Assembly: GCF_020883495.1 (NCBI RefSeq)
Contig: NZ_CP086610.1
Location: forward strand, 2,027,501 to 2,091,500
Length of the DNA stretch: 64,000 bases
Source of the DNA: Shinella zoogloeoides
GTDB lineage: Bacteria > Pseudomonadota > Alphaproteobacteria > Rhizobiales > Rhizobiaceae
Direction of reading: 5' to 3'
Below are positions 9,801 to 16,792 of the stretch, one piece after another; positions within the stretch are counted from its first letter, which is position 1; each line of letters begins with the position of its first letter. The translations under genes and the position numbers were made by a program. The notes under the pieces were generated by a model, which made no database searches, was not told where the DNA came from, and saw only the letters and a program-made list of their open reading frames with translations.

Positions 9801-10001
9801 CGCGCCGTCGAAATCCGTCGACACGCTGATGACCGGCTGGTCGACGGAGGGCAGTTCGCGGATTTCAACGCCGTTGAAAGCGGCAAGGCCGGCGACGACG
9901 ATCAGCGTATTGAGGACGAGGGCGAAGATCGGCCGACGAATGAAGAGCGCGGTAAAGCCGGCCTTGCCGGTATCGTTCAGTCCGCCCGTCTCCCCCGACA
10001 T
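6843..10001 (-). CDS. RND multidrug efflux permease (HAE1/AcrB type), pump 1
   Basis: A 1052-residue inner-membrane proton antiporter. The start region (F-I-R-R-P-I-F-A-L-V-L-N-T) with the first membrane helix, the G-L-V-V-D-D-A-I-V-V-L-E-N-I motif in helix 4 and A-K-N-G-I-L-I-V-E-F-A-N-Q in helix 10 are diagnostic of the HAE1 RND family, and the length is normal. Start is the ATG at 10001, which overlaps the stop of the adaptor gene by one base (TGATG), so translation is coupled. There is no outer-membrane channel gene beside it; it presumably uses a TolC-like protein encoded elsewhere. The residues after the last helix are charged. No regulator gene is adjacent. Confidence 0.93.
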   Translation of the reverse strand: MSGETGGLNDTGKAGFTALFIRRPIFALVLNTLIVVAGLAAFNGVEIRELPSVDQPVISVSTDFDGASPETVDRELTDVIEGAVSRVQGIKDISSVSSFGRSRVTLQFSETTDVNQAANDVRDALGRVANQIPDGADEPRVVKADADSQPIMRLALTSDTRSLEDLTLLAENEITDRLASVEGVADVVVYGDQEKIFRVDVDQAKLAARGLTVADLRNALATAAFDVPAGSLKSQSQDITVRATADLATPADFENLILKNRVRLGDIAMVTLGPDEGSTALRSNGRQGIGLGIIRQAQSNTLDIAEGVKEMVSRLGAVLPEGTQLKITSNDAVFIDGAIHEVGIALVVAVLIVTLVIYLFLLDWRATLIPTISMPIALVGTIAAIYMAGFSVNILTLLAIVLATGLVVDDAIVVLENIVRRRAEGLQPRAAAIHGTLEVFFAVIATTATLAAVFVPLSFLPGQAGRLFREFGFVLAFAVLLSSFVALTLCPMLASRLLTKEVKHEHDGVLARIGGAASRFYRRTLSACLGAPLIVFMVAVLFTAAGATSFFTIKSELTPSEDRSMVMLRVNAPQGVSLDYAQDQMKLIENQLRPLYDSGEIVNIFSISGQGGSTNSGFMVLTLAPWGERDRTQQQIVQDINKAVGTVPSVRAFVIQPNSLGIRGAGNGLQVALVGNDYTRLGNAAAELVRKIEDSGRFQNVRLNYEANQAQLSVTVDRERAADLGIDITGLSAALQAMLEGTSVVDVYVEGQSYPVKLSSTTTPINDPMDLENIFLKTGDGKIVPMSSIATLEEKAVAPQLSREQQLRAVSLSAGLKDGLALGDALKMVQEMAEPLLPDGARLMPMAEAATLQENSSGLIVTFGFALAIIFLVLAAQFESFVSAIIIMVTVPLGLACAVFAMILTGTTLNIYSQIGLVLLVGIMAKNGILIVEFANQLRDRGQDIRSAIENASNVRLRPVLMTMIATVVGAVPLVLASGAGAEARISLGWVLVGGLGLATVVTLYLTPVAYLVIARFTSPHADEEKRLAAELEHARTLGRREEDAALPQAAE

Positions 10002-11176
10002 CACGTGCCCTCCGTGGCGACGGGCGCCTTCTGTTCCGCCGTGCGGACCGAGCCACCCGGACGAAGCGTCTGCAGGCCTTCCGTGACGACCTGATCGCCC
10101 TCGGCAAGCTCCGCGCGCACCAGAACCTTGTCGGGATTGCGCTGGACGATGCGGATCGGCACGCGCTCCACCTTCTCGCCCTTCACGCGCCAGATATAGG
10201 AACCATCGGCGCTCCACTGGACGGAAAGCGGATCGACACTCGGATAGAGGTCGCCTTCGAAACGCATCGTCACCTGGAAGGACATGCCGGCGCGCAGCAG
10301 GTCCTCGGGATTGTCGATGCGGGCGCGCACGCGCAAGGTCCGGCTTTCCTGATCGATGCGGTTGTCGACCGCCTGCACCGTGCCCGTGAAGGTCTCGCCC
10401 GGCCGCGCCACGGCCGTCGCCGTGACCGCGCCGCCGACCCGCACGCTGGTCGCGAAACGCTCCGGCACCCAGTAGTCGACGAGGATTTCCGAGCGGTCGT
10501 CGATGCGGGCGATGGCCGTGGAGGTCGTGACATAGTCGCCGGGATTGACCGAAATGATGCCGACCACGCCGCCATAGGGCGCGGTGATGTCCCGGCGGCT
10601 CAGCGTCAGCTCGGCATTGCGCAGCGCCAGTTCGGCAGCCTTCAGCGCCGTCTGGGCGTCCTGCAATTCCGCAACGCTCACCGAGGCGCGCAGGTTTTCC
10701 ACGCGCGTCAGTTTCTGCTGCGCGCTTTCAAGGGCGACACGCGCCTGATCGGCGGCGATTTTCTGCTCGTCGTTGTCGAGCCGGGCGATCACCTGCCCCT
10801 GCTCCACCCGGTCGCCGGATTCGACGAGGACTTCGGTCAGGTTGCCGGTGGCATAGGGCGTCACCGTCACCGTGCGGATCGCCTCGCCGTCGCCGATGGC
10901 GTTCAGCCGGTCGTTGACGGTGGCGATGGTGACCGGCTTGGTCACCACCAGCGCCGGCCCGCCGCCGAAGCCGCCGCGTTGTCCGCCGCCTGCCCCGCTC
11001 CCGGCATTGTCGCCCCCGGCCTTGCCGTCACCGGCCGGCGCTATCGCGGCGACGAGCGGGCCGGGCAGGCCCGCGGCCTCCAGCATGCCATTCGCCCCGG
11101 GCACGAAGCGGCCCCAGAGCAAGACCCCGGCCGAAAGGACGCCAAGGCTTATGAGGAGCTGTTTCCAAACCCGCAT
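10001..11176 (-). CDS. RND efflux periplasmic adaptor (membrane fusion protein), pump 1
   Basis: A 391-residue HlyD/AcrA-like adaptor linking the RND permease to an outer-membrane channel. It has one N-terminal membrane segment (about 6-25) and no lipobox, then a Gly-rich linker (about 54-75, G-G-G-Q-R-G-G-F-G-G-G), a biotinyl-lipoyl-like half (V-L-V-E-S-G-D-R-V-E-Q-G-Q), a helical hairpin, the second lipoyl half (D-I-T-A-P-Y-G-G-V-V-G) and beta-barrel domains. ATG at 11176 is chosen because GGAGAGAG precedes it. It is the first gene of a two-gene operon with the permease. Confidence 0.92.
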   Translation of the reverse strand: MRVWKQLLISLGVLSAGVLLWGRFVPGANGMLEAAGLPGPLVAAIAPAGDGKAGGDNAGSGAGGGQRGGFGGGPALVVTKPVTIATVNDRLNAIGDGEAIRTVTVTPYATGNLTEVLVESGDRVEQGQVIARLDNDEQKIAADQARVALESAQQKLTRVENLRASVSVAELQDAQTALKAAELALRNAELTLSRRDITAPYGGVVGIISVNPGDYVTTSTAIARIDDRSEILVDYWVPERFATSVRVGGAVTATAVARPGETFTGTVQAVDNRIDQESRTLRVRARIDNPEDLLRAGMSFQVTMRFEGDLYPSVDPLSVQWSADGSYIWRVKGEKVERVPIRIVQRNPDKVLVRAELAEGDQVVTEGLQTLRPGGSVRTAEQKAPVATEGT

Positions 11177-11473
11177 GCAATCTCTCTCCGATGGAAGCGA
11201 ACCGCCGCTTGCTGCACCGCGACATAAGGCAAGTATCCCGCTTTGGAAATGAACCGGCAATGAAAGAATACGATCATTACGGAATTGTAAGGTTGGCGGG
11301 CGGCGGCGTTATGCAAAGGCAGGAAAACTTGGAGAAATCTTCCCGCCCTGCCCCTTTTGCGAGCATGCGCGGGTCTGGACCCGCCTTGCGCTTGTGATAG
11401 CTTTTTCGCCGGCCGGAAGGCCGCGCCTATTTCAGTATTCTTTCATCAACGCATTGAACGAGAGGGGAAAATC

Positions 11474-12295
11474 ATGTGCGACGCCTGCGTCATCGAGACC
11501 GTCAAGAACCGCATGCTTTCGAGAAGAAGCTTCTTCCGCGCCGCCGCCGCGGGGGCCGCGACCGTCGCCGCTGCAAGCTCGGGTGCGCTCAGCCCCGCCC
11601 TTGCCGCCGCGCCGACGACGGTGACGGACCTCACCCATGAACTCCACGAGGAGTTCCCGACCTTCTTCGGCCAGCAGCAGTTCTGGCGCGAGCAGAAGTT
11701 CAATTACAAGGAACACAAGTTCAACCTGTTCGAACTGCGCGTGAACGAACATACCGGCACCCATCTCGACGCACCGCTGCATTTCTCCGAGGATGGCAAG
11801 TCGGTCGCCGAAATCCCGGTATCGGACCTCGTCGTGCCGCTCGCGGTCATCGATATCCGCGCGAAGGCCGATGCGAACCCGGATGCACAGCTCACGCCCG
11901 ACGACATCAAGGCCTGGATCGCCGCCAATGGCGACCTGCCGGAAAAGGCGTGCGTGGCGCTCAATTCCGGCTGGGGCAAGCATCTGGGCACCGACAAGTT
12001 CCGCAATGCCGATGCCGAGGGCAAGATGCACTTCCCCGGCTTCCATGTCGAAGCGGTGCAGTATCTTGCGGAAAACTCCAGCGCCGTCGGCATCGCGGTC
12101 GATACGCTGTCGCTCGATTACGGCATCTCGCCGGACTTCGCCACGCACTATGCCTGGCTCGCTTCCGGCCATTGGGGGCTTGAAGGCGCGGCCAATCTGG
12201 ACCAGCTTCCGGCAAAGGGCGCGACCCTCGTCGTCGGCGCGCCGAAAGTGCGCGGCGGCACGGGCGGCCCGTCCCGCGTCTTCGCACTGGTCTGA
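11474..12295 (+). CDS. Tat-exported cyclase-family (kynurenine formamidase-like) metal hydrolase
   Basis: A 273-residue protein. Residues 16-22 (S-R-R-S-F-F-R) followed by an Ala-rich hydrophobic stretch and A-L-A-A-A form a twin-arginine signal, so a folded, metal-loaded protein is probably exported to the periplasm. The cyclase-superfamily metal motif H-T-G-T-H-L-D-A-P is at about 93-101. The family includes formamidases and polyketide-type cyclases; substrate is unknown. The start at 11474 follows GAGGGG; it gives an N-terminus with C-D-A-C before the Tat motif, an odd extension. The next gene, an AhpD-like protein, starts 49 bases downstream and is probably in the same transcript. The 297 bases before this gene hold the divergent promoters of this gene and pump 1; I see no clear operator there. 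Confidence 0.85.
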   Translation: MCDACVIETVKNRMLSRRSFFRAAAAGAATVAAASSGALSPALAAAPTTVTDLTHELHEEFPTFFGQQQFWREQKFNYKEHKFNLFELRVNEHTGTHLDAPLHFSEDGKSVAEIPVSDLVVPLAVIDIRAKADANPDAQLTPDDIKAWIAANGDLPEKACVALNSGWGKHLGTDKFRNADAEGKMHFPGFHVEAVQYLAENSSAVGIAVDTLSLDYGISPDFATHYAWLASGHWGLEGAANLDQLPAKGATLVVGAPKVRGGTGGPSRVFALV

Positions 12296-12343
12296 AACAT
12301 GCCGGCCGGCGGTTCGCCGCCGGCCTTTCCCGAGGAGCAAGCC

Positions 12344-12757
12344 ATGAGCACCGTCAAGCCCGCCGAAGACCTGGAAGCAAACCCGCGCGTCAAGGCGGTG
12401 TTCGACGATATCCGCGCCACCCGCAAGTCGGATTTCATCAACAATATGTGGCTCTACCTCGCCTTCGATCCCGCCTTGCTGGAGCGCACATGGGCGGAGG
12501 TGAAGGCCGTGATGGCGACGCCCTCGACGCTCGATCCGCTCGTCAAGGAAATGCTCTACATCGCCGTCTCGGTGACGAACGGTTGCAGCTATTGCGTCCA
12601 TTCCCATACCGCCGCCGCCAAGGCCAAAGGCATGTCGGACGCGCAATATGCCGAGCTGCTCGCCATCGTCTCGCTCGCCGGCAAGACCAACCAGCTCGCC
12701 ACCGGCCTTCAGGTGCCCGTGGACGCCGTCTTCGACGCGGACCGCGCAAAGGCCTGA
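12344..12757 (+). CDS. Carboxymuconolactone decarboxylase / AhpD-like protein
   Basis: A 137-residue cytoplasmic all-helical protein. Residues 81-88, C-S-Y-C-V-H-S-H, are the redox CxxC plus His centre of the AhpD/CMD family; these proteins act as alkylhydroperoxidases or in ring metabolism. ATG at 12344 is preceded by GAGGAG. It follows the exported cyclase-family gene closely, which suggests a shared pathway, although one protein is exported and this one is not. The exact reaction cannot be told from sequence. Confidence 0.85.
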   Translation: MSTVKPAEDLEANPRVKAVFDDIRATRKSDFINNMWLYLAFDPALLERTWAEVKAVMATPSTLDPLVKEMLYIAVSVTNGCSYCVHSHTAAAKAKGMSDAQYAELLAIVSLAGKTNQLATGLQVPVDAVFDADRAKA

Positions 12758-12859
12758 GCAGCGGCAGTTTCCACAATCTTTCCGTCCCCGTTCTTCCCCA
12801 TGGAATAAAAGCAGAACGGAAAACTGGCCTTTCGGGACCGAATCACTACATTGAGCCGC

Positions 12860-15319
12860 ATGACCAGCGGTTACGACGACATTCCCTTCTTCGACGAGGA
12901 CCCGCAGCTCGGCGGCAAGCCCGCAGCGCCCGCCAGGCCGGCCGGCGGCGGCATCGCCGCGCGCGCCATGGCGGCCCGCGACGCGCAGCGTGCGCCCGAT
13001 TATCTTTCCGGCCTCAATCCCGAGCAGCGCGAGGCGGTCGAGACGCTGGACGGCCCCGTGCTGGTGCTCGCCGGCGCGGGCACCGGCAAGACGCGCGTGC
13101 TCACCACCCGCATCGCCCATATCCTCGCCACCGGCCGCGCCTTCCCCAGCCAGCTTCTCGCCGTGACCTTCACCAACAAGGCGGCGCGCGAGATGAAGGA
13201 GCGCATCGGCCTGCTCGTCGGCGGCGCGGTCGAGGGCATGCCCTGGCTCGGCACATTCCATTCCATCGGCGTAAAACTCCTGCGCCGCCATGCCGAACTC
13301 GTCGGCCTCAAGTCGGATTTCTCGATCCTCGACACCGACGACGTGGTGCGGCTGATCAAGCAGATCCTGCAGGCCGAGGGCATCGACGACAAGCGCTGGC
13401 CGGCCAAGCAGTTCGCCGGCATGATCGACACGTGGAAGAACAAGGGCCTCGACCCGGCGCAGATCCCGGAAGGTGACGCCCGCGCCTTCGCCAACGGCAA
13501 GGGCCGCGAACTCTACACCGCCTACCAGACCCGCCTGAAGACGCTGAACGCCTGCGATTTCGGCGACCTGCTGCTGCACCCGATCCGCATCTTCCGCGCC
13601 CATGCGGATGTGCTGGCCGAGTACCACCAGAAATTCCGTTACATCCTCGTCGACGAGTATCAGGACACCAACACCGCCCAATATATGTGGCTGCGCCTGC
13701 TCGCCCAGCGCCCCAAGGGCACGCCGCAGAACGTGTGCTGCGTCGGTGACGACGACCAGTCGATCTACGGCTGGCGCGGTGCGGAGGTAGACAACATCCT
13801 GCGCTTCGAAAAGGATTTTCCGGGCGCCAAGGTCATCAAGCTGGAGCGCAACTATCGCTCCACGGCCCATATCCTCGGCGCGGCCGGCCATCTGATCGCC
13901 CATAACGAGGACCGGCTGGGCAAGACGCTCTTCACCGACCGGCACGATCCCGACGACGACAAGGTCGTCGTCCACGCCGCCTGGGACTCCGAGGAGGAGG
14001 CCCGCGCGGTCGGCGAGGAGATCGAGCAGCTCCAGCGCAAACAGCACAAGCTGAACGATATGGCGATCCTCGTGCGCGCCTCGTTCCAGATGCGCGAGTT
14101 CGAAGACCGCTTCGTCACGCTCGGCCTCAACTACCGCGTCATCGGCGGCCCGCGCTTCTATGAGCGGCTCGAAATCCGCGATGCCCTCGCCTATTTCCGC
14201 CTCGTCAGCCAGCCGGCCGACGATCTTGCCTTCGAGCGCATCGTCAATACGCCCAAGCGCGGCCTCGGCGACACGACGATCCGCAACCTGCACGACTATG
14301 CCCGCGCCCGCGACATTCCGATGCTCGCCGCAGCGGCCGATATCGTCGAAACGGACGAGCTGAAGCCGAAGGCGCGCAAGGCGCTCTTCGACGTCGTCAC
14401 CGATTTCCGCCGCTGGCAGACGCTCATGGAGACGATGCCGCACACCGAGCTTGCCGAGCAGATTCTCGACGAGAGCGGCTATACAGCCATGTGGCAGGCC
14501 GACAAGTCGGCCGAAGCGCCGGGACGCCTTGAGAACCTCAAGGAACTGATCCGCTCCATGGAAGCGTTCGAATCCCTGCGCGGCTTCCTCGAGCATGTCT
14601 CGCTGGTCATGGACGCCGAGCAGAACGAGAATCTCGATGCCGTCTCGATCATGACGCTGCACTCGGCCAAGGGCCTGGAATTCGAGACCGTCTTCCTGCC
14701 CGGCTGGGAAGAAGGCCTCTTCCCGCATCAGCGCTCGCTGGACGAGGGCGGCCGCTCCGGGCTGGAGGAAGAACGGCGCCTCGCCTATGTCGGCATCACA
14801 CGCGCAAAACGCCGCTGCCATATCTGGTTCGTCTCGAACCGCCGCATCCACGGCCTCTGGCAATCCACCCTGCCCTCCCGCTTCCTCGACGAGCTGCCGG
14901 AAAGCCATGTGGAAGTGGCCGAGGTGGAACAGTCCTATGGCGGTTACGGCCGCGGCGGCTACGGCCAGTCGCGCTTCGACAAGCAGGAGCCGTTCCAGAA
15001 CGCCTATTCGACGCCGGGCTGGCGGCGTGCGCAGGCGAACCGCACCGAGGCGACGCGCGACAATTGGGGTTCACGCTCCGGCCATGCCGTCGAGCGCATC
15101 GGCTACGGGGAAAGCGGCCCGCGCGCCCGCACCATCGAAGGGGAACTCATCGCCAAGTCGACCACGAGCGAGCCATCGAAATTTTCCGTCGGCGACCGGG
15201 TCTTCCATCTGAAATTCGGCAATGGCAACGTGGCGGCGGTCGAGGGCAACAAGCTGACGATCGACTTCGATCGCGCCGGCCAGAAGCGCGTGCTCGACGG
15301 CTTCGTCGAGCGGGTGTGA
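12860..15319 (+). CDS. uvrD: UvrD/PcrA-type superfamily 1 DNA helicase
   Basis: An 819-residue 3'-5' DNA helicase for nucleotide-excision and mismatch repair and removal of stalled complexes. Motifs in order: A-G-A-G-T-G-K-T (Walker A, about 71-78), T-F-T-N-K-A-A, D-E-Y-Q-D-T-N, G-D-D-D-Q-S-I-Y-G-W-R-G, Y-R-S-T, T-L-H-S-A-K-G-L-E-F and V-G-I-T-R-A-K. The N-terminal 50 residues are a proline/alanine-rich extension, and the C-terminal 150 residues a Gly/Tyr/Arg-rich linker followed by a small Tudor-like domain (F-S-V-G-D-R-V-F-H-L-K-F-G) as in PcrA. ATG 12860 lies 8 bases after a TACATT -10-like hexamer, so the message may be nearly leaderless; a TTG at 12851 is an alternative start. Confidence 0.92.
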   Translation: MTSGYDDIPFFDEDPQLGGKPAAPARPAGGGIAARAMAARDAQRAPDYLSGLNPEQREAVETLDGPVLVLAGAGTGKTRVLTTRIAHILATGRAFPSQLLAVTFTNKAAREMKERIGLLVGGAVEGMPWLGTFHSIGVKLLRRHAELVGLKSDFSILDTDDVVRLIKQILQAEGIDDKRWPAKQFAGMIDTWKNKGLDPAQIPEGDARAFANGKGRELYTAYQTRLKTLNACDFGDLLLHPIRIFRAHADVLAEYHQKFRYILVDEYQDTNTAQYMWLRLLAQRPKGTPQNVCCVGDDDQSIYGWRGAEVDNILRFEKDFPGAKVIKLERNYRSTAHILGAAGHLIAHNEDRLGKTLFTDRHDPDDDKVVVHAAWDSEEEARAVGEEIEQLQRKQHKLNDMAILVRASFQMREFEDRFVTLGLNYRVIGGPRFYERLEIRDALAYFRLVSQPADDLAFERIVNTPKRGLGDTTIRNLHDYARARDIPMLAAAADIVETDELKPKARKALFDVVTDFRRWQTLMETMPHTELAEQILDESGYTAMWQADKSAEAPGRLENLKELIRSMEAFESLRGFLEHVSLVMDAEQNENLDAVSIMTLHSAKGLEFETVFLPGWEEGLFPHQRSLDEGGRSGLEEERRLAYVGITRAKRRCHIWFVSNRRIHGLWQSTLPSRFLDELPESHVEVAEVEQSYGGYGRGGYGQSRFDKQEPFQNAYSTPGWRRAQANRTEATRDNWGSRSGHAVERIGYGESGPRARTIEGELIAKSTTSEPSKFSVGDRVFHLKFGNGNVAAVEGNKLTIDFDRAGQKRVLDGFVERV

Positions 15320-15341
15320 CGGGGCCGCAAGCGACCCCGTC
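15318..15341. terminator. Hairpin between convergent uvrD and DUF2778 genes
   Basis: GACGGGG (15318-15324) pairs with CCCCGTC (15335-15341), with a CGC/GCG inner stem. The hairpin overlaps the uvrD stop codon and lies 7 bases past the end of the convergent gene. No T-run follows on either strand, so a termination role is uncertain. Confidence 0.35.
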
Positions 15342-15347
15342 GGAACA

Positions 15348-16541
15348 TCATGCGCCCGCCTTGCGATAGAGCGCTGCAAGCCGCGTGCGGGACGACGGCA
15401 TTTCCGGCACGACGACCAGCATGGTGACATGGCCGCGCTTGAAGGCGTTCAGGAACGGCTCGTAGTTCTGGAAGGCGACGCAGCCATGCGAGCCTTTCTG
15501 GCCGCGCAGGAGGTTGGTATGCGTCAGCAGCCCCGTGCGGTTCTTCGGATCGCGTCCGTCGACCGAGAGCATGCGGATCGCCTCGACGCCATGGAAGCGC
15601 CGCTCGCGCATCCGCAGGCGATAGATGCCCGCAGGCGTCGGGCCGGTCATCTTGACGTGCTCGTAGTTCGGATTGTCGCGCATCTTGCCGATGCCGGAAT
15701 GGGCGCGCAGCTTCGTGCCGTCGGGCATGTGGACCGTCGCGTTGGAAACGTCGTAGATAGCCACCTTCGTGCCCTTGCCCGGCCAGCCCTTGCCGCTGTC
15801 CTTGCCCTTGAACAGGTCGCCGAACAGCGAACGCTCGGGCTTGACGAGGGCGACGTCTTCCTTGTCCTTGTCCTTCGCCTCGTCGGCCTTGGTGCGCGCG
15901 ACGGGCTTTTCCTCAACCGGCTTGCGCTCGATGGTGACGGTTTCGAGCGCCGGCTTGGCCTCGGGCAGCGGGATTTCGCCGAGGATCATGTCCTCGTCCG
16001 CTTCCGTTTCCGGCTTCTTCATGACGAGGCCGAAGGGCTGAATGTCCTTGCGCGCGGAGGTATCGCTGGGCAGCAGCGCCGTTACCAGCGTCGGCTGGCC
16101 GCTGATCGCCTTTTCCTCTTCCACCGAGCGCTCGGCGCGGGCGAAGGCGGCTTCCAGCATCAGGGCCTTGGCCTTCTCGCGCTTGACGGCGGAGGCGAGC
16201 TGGATGGAAATCCGGCGCTGGTGCGCGGCCTGGATCGCCTCTGCGGTCAATTGCTTCTGGCGAACCTCGCTTTCGGACGGCAGCGAAAGGCGCGAGAACT
16301 TCGCGACCTTCACCATGCGCCCGGTGCGGTTCTCCTGAAGCGCAGCGGTTTTCAGATGGAGGGGACCGGCGATGGTCTTCTTGCCTTCAGACAGCGAGGA
16401 TGCCGCATCCTGCATCGCGCCGAGCGTCGAAACGACGGCCCAGGCGGACCCGGCGATGACGCCGCAGGCAAGCAATGCGCTGAAAAGGAGACCCCGACGG
16501 GACTTCGACGCGGAACGCGCGGAACCGTATACAGACGCCAT
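15348..16541 (-). CDS. DUF2778 (Tlde1-like) L,D-transpeptidase-fold protein
   Basis: A 397-residue protein. An N-terminal membrane segment (about 15-38) anchors or exports it. Residues about 70-245 are a charged, low-complexity spacer with Lys/Glu/Ala/Asp. The C-terminal domain (about 250-380) carries M-P-D-G-T-K-L-R-A-H-S-G-I-G, G-P-T-P-A-G-I-Y and S-H-G-C-V-A-F (351-357), the His and Cys signature of DUF2778. The same fold is known from the Salmonella Tlde1 peptidoglycan effector, so cutting or exchanging peptide stems in peptidoglycan is likely. No type VI secretion gene is near, and the anchor argues for a housekeeping wall enzyme. Start ATG 16541 is directly preceded by a 14-bp tandem repeat. 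Confidence 0.8.
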   Translation of the reverse strand: MASVYGSARSASKSRRGLLFSALLACGVIAGSAWAVVSTLGAMQDAASSLSEGKKTIAGPLHLKTAALQENRTGRMVKVAKFSRLSLPSESEVRQKQLTAEAIQAAHQRRISIQLASAVKREKAKALMLEAAFARAERSVEEEKAISGQPTLVTALLPSDTSARKDIQPFGLVMKKPETEADEDMILGEIPLPEAKPALETVTIERKPVEEKPVARTKADEAKDKDKEDVALVKPERSLFGDLFKGKDSGKGWPGKGTKVAIYDVSNATVHMPDGTKLRAHSGIGKMRDNPNYEHVKMTGPTPAGIYRLRMRERRFHGVEAIRMLSVDGRDPKNRTGLLTHTNLLRGQKGSHGCVAFQNYEPFLNAFKRGHVTMLVVVPEMPSSRTRLAALYRKAGA

Positions 16542-16569
16542 GATACTCGTTACCCGATACTCGTTACTC
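16542..16569 (-). repeat. 14-bp tandem repeat abutting the DUF2778 start codon
   Basis: GATACTCGTTACCC (16542-16555) is followed directly by GATACTCGTTACTC (16556-16569), 13 of 14 bases identical. The array ends at the ATG, so it forms the last 28 bases of the leader. It leaves no good Shine-Dalgarno sequence in front of the start. Confidence 0.85.
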
Positions 16570-16671
16570 GACGCGGCCGCGGAAATCACGCTCCGAAAGC
16601 CGTTACGCAGGCGGCAGGCGGGACCAGACGTCCCGGCTCTCTGCCGAACGAGCAAAGAATGACGAAATATG

Positions 16672-16686
16672 GTAAGCAATTCCTAA
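16672..16686 (-). promoter_or_regulatory. Candidate CtrA-like site before DUF2778 gene
   Basis: Plus-strand GTAA-GCAATTC-CTAA, on the coding strand TTAG-N7-TTAC, close to the CtrA consensus TTAA-N7-TTAA. The same word TAAGCAATKCCTAA occurs before cheW at nearly the same distance (131 versus 132 bases) from the start codon. Binding by CtrA is inference. Confidence 0.4.
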
Positions 16687-16714
16687 ACGGCGCCTCATGT
16701 TTTTGCAGGAAACC

Positions 16715-16738
16715 GCCGGGTGGTCCTCGACACCCGGC
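16715..16738 (-). terminator. Possible terminator hairpin after the amidase gene
   Basis: GCCGGGTG (16715-16722) pairs with CACCCGGC (16731-16738), an 8-bp stem with an 8-base loop, 54 bases beyond the amidase stop. Only a short GGTTTCC follows on the minus strand, so it would be a weak terminator. Confidence 0.35.
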
Positions 16739-16792
16739 AAGGCGTGCCTGTCATGAGAATGCGGCGATGGCGTGTCGAAACACCCCGCCTCC

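Noticed and set aside
11432..14908. Long minus-strand frame covering the cyclase, AhpD-like and uvrD genes.
   Set aside because: It runs through three well-defined plus-strand genes with motifs and ribosome sites; the antisense product has no family features.
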